From the NCBI RefSeq assembly GCF_019904135.1, contig NZ_JAIOGQ010000021.1, positions 22,349 to 86,348 on the forward strand: a stretch of 64,000 nucleotides of DNA. Reading direction: 5' to 3'. The translations under genes were made by a program, and so were the position numbers. Positions 63,653 through 64,000 of this stretch are shown here, piece after piece; position 1 is the stretch's first letter; every line of letters starts with the position of its first letter. The notes under the pieces are model-generated. The model searched no databases. It saw only the letters and a list, made by a program, of their open reading frames with translations, and was not told the origin of the DNA. This DNA is from Paenibacillus caui. Lineage in GTDB: Bacteria > Bacillota > Bacilli > Paenibacillales > Paenibacillaceae.

Positions 63653-63768
63653 CTTGGCGGCGTCCTACTCTCCCAGGACCCTTCGGTCCAAGTACCATCG
63701 GCGCTGGAGGGCTTAACGGTCGTGTTCGGGATGGGTACGTGTGGAACCCCTCCGCCATCGCCACCAAA
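63653..63768 (-). rRNA. 5S ribosomal RNA
   Basis: Minus strand: starts TTTGGTGGCGATGGCGGAGG, contains the conserved CACACGTACCCATCCCGAACACG-type loop segment (in parts) and GCGCCGATGGTA, and ends AGGACGCCGCCAA, about 116 bases. Ends are estimated from the terminal stem. Confidence 0.95.
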
Positions 63769-63877
63769 CGGGCATTTGTATAACAAATGCTTGTTTCAAG
63801 CTTGATCGCTTGAAAACTGGATACGAAACTTCTTTGCGTCTTAGCCCCGCCAGTTTTCACTTAGTGGGGTTTGTTTT

Positions 63878-64000
63878 GGATAAGCCCTCGACCGATTAGT
63901 ACTGGTCAGCTCCATGCATTGCTGCACTTCCACCCCCAGCCTATCTACCTCGTCGTCTTCAAGGGGTCTTACGATTTGGGAAATCTCATCTTGAGGGGGG
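63878..64000 (-). rRNA. 23S ribosomal RNA, 3' end (partial)
   Basis: Minus strand: contains the near-terminal segments GACGACGAGGTAGATAGG, GGGGGTGGAAGTG and GACCAGTACTAATCGGTCGA with the end GGGCTTATCC. The rest lies beyond the right edge. The 110-base spacer to 5S holds stem arms (CATTTGT/ACAAATG and AACCCCAC/.AGTTTT) that likely serve RNA processing. Confidence 0.95.

Overview
The window looks like a chromosomal segment of a Paenibacillus-type endospore-forming member of the Bacillales. The reasons are a cotJABC spore-coat operon, a Bacillus-order dppABCDE-ykfABC operon, a sufCDSUB operon with the Gram-positive SufU scaffold, strong AGGAGG-type ribosome binding sites, many TTG and GTG starts, and a PBSX-type sigma factor. 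The genus is an inference from overall character, since no database search was possible.

Layout. 1-3.2 kb: end of an acyltransferase gene, two small metallophosphoesterases and an MFS transporter gene interrupted by an in-frame TAG. 3.3-12.4 kb: murein-peptide and oligopeptide uptake and recycling operon (dppA-B-C-D-E, ykfA-B-C, all on the minus strand), with a DUF3870 gene upstream. 12.8-14.2 kb: cotJABC. 14.4-22.8 kb: housekeeping genes (CNNM/CBS membrane protein, YfkAB radical SAM protein, two HD-GYP proteins, UppP, YunD-like phosphatase, a MoaD-MoaE fusion). 22.9-38.5 kb: accessory region. Its core (23.6-37.7 kb) is a compact contractile-tail locus with sheath, tube, tape measure, baseplate, spike, fibre, holin and lysozyme, an Xpf-like sigma factor and a divergent ImmR/ImmA pair, but no capsid, portal, terminase or integrase. 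This is best read as an R-type phage-tail-like bacteriocin (tailocin). It is flanked by decayed, AT-rich DNA containing an SOS box and gene remnants. 38.6-46.1 kb: M29 aminopeptidase, sufCDSUB and dps. 46.4-52.1 kb: methionine salvage (mtnK-mtnA) and small housekeeping genes. 52.1-56.1 kb: an OFA-family transporter beside a LytS/LytTR two-component pair in which both genes are broken. 56.1-62.7 kb: DUF420, TVP38, an M3 oligopeptidase, the selenouridine pair selD-mnmH and a DUF318 permease. 62.8-64 kb: the end of an rRNA operon (23S 3' end, 5S) followed by seven tRNA genes (Ile, Ala, fMet, His, Gln, Lys, Gly), on the minus strand.

How the genes work together. The dpp-ykf products bind and import peptides, including cell-wall peptides, and degrade them in the cytoplasm. 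The suf operon builds Fe-S clusters. It sits next to the iron-storage and DNA-protection gene dps and has a PerR/Fur-like palindrome in its promoter region. selD and mnmH together make 2-selenouridine in tRNA. In the tailocin, ImmR presumably represses through four related 17-bp operators between immR and the sigma gene, ImmA removes ImmR after damage, the Xpf-like factor switches on the tail operon, and holin plus lysozyme release the particles. This scheme is inferred from PBSX and ICEBs1. The window contains several broken genes (MFS, lytS, lytT, a PH-domain remnant), so either the strain is shedding functions or the assembly has point errors. Resequencing those four sites would decide.
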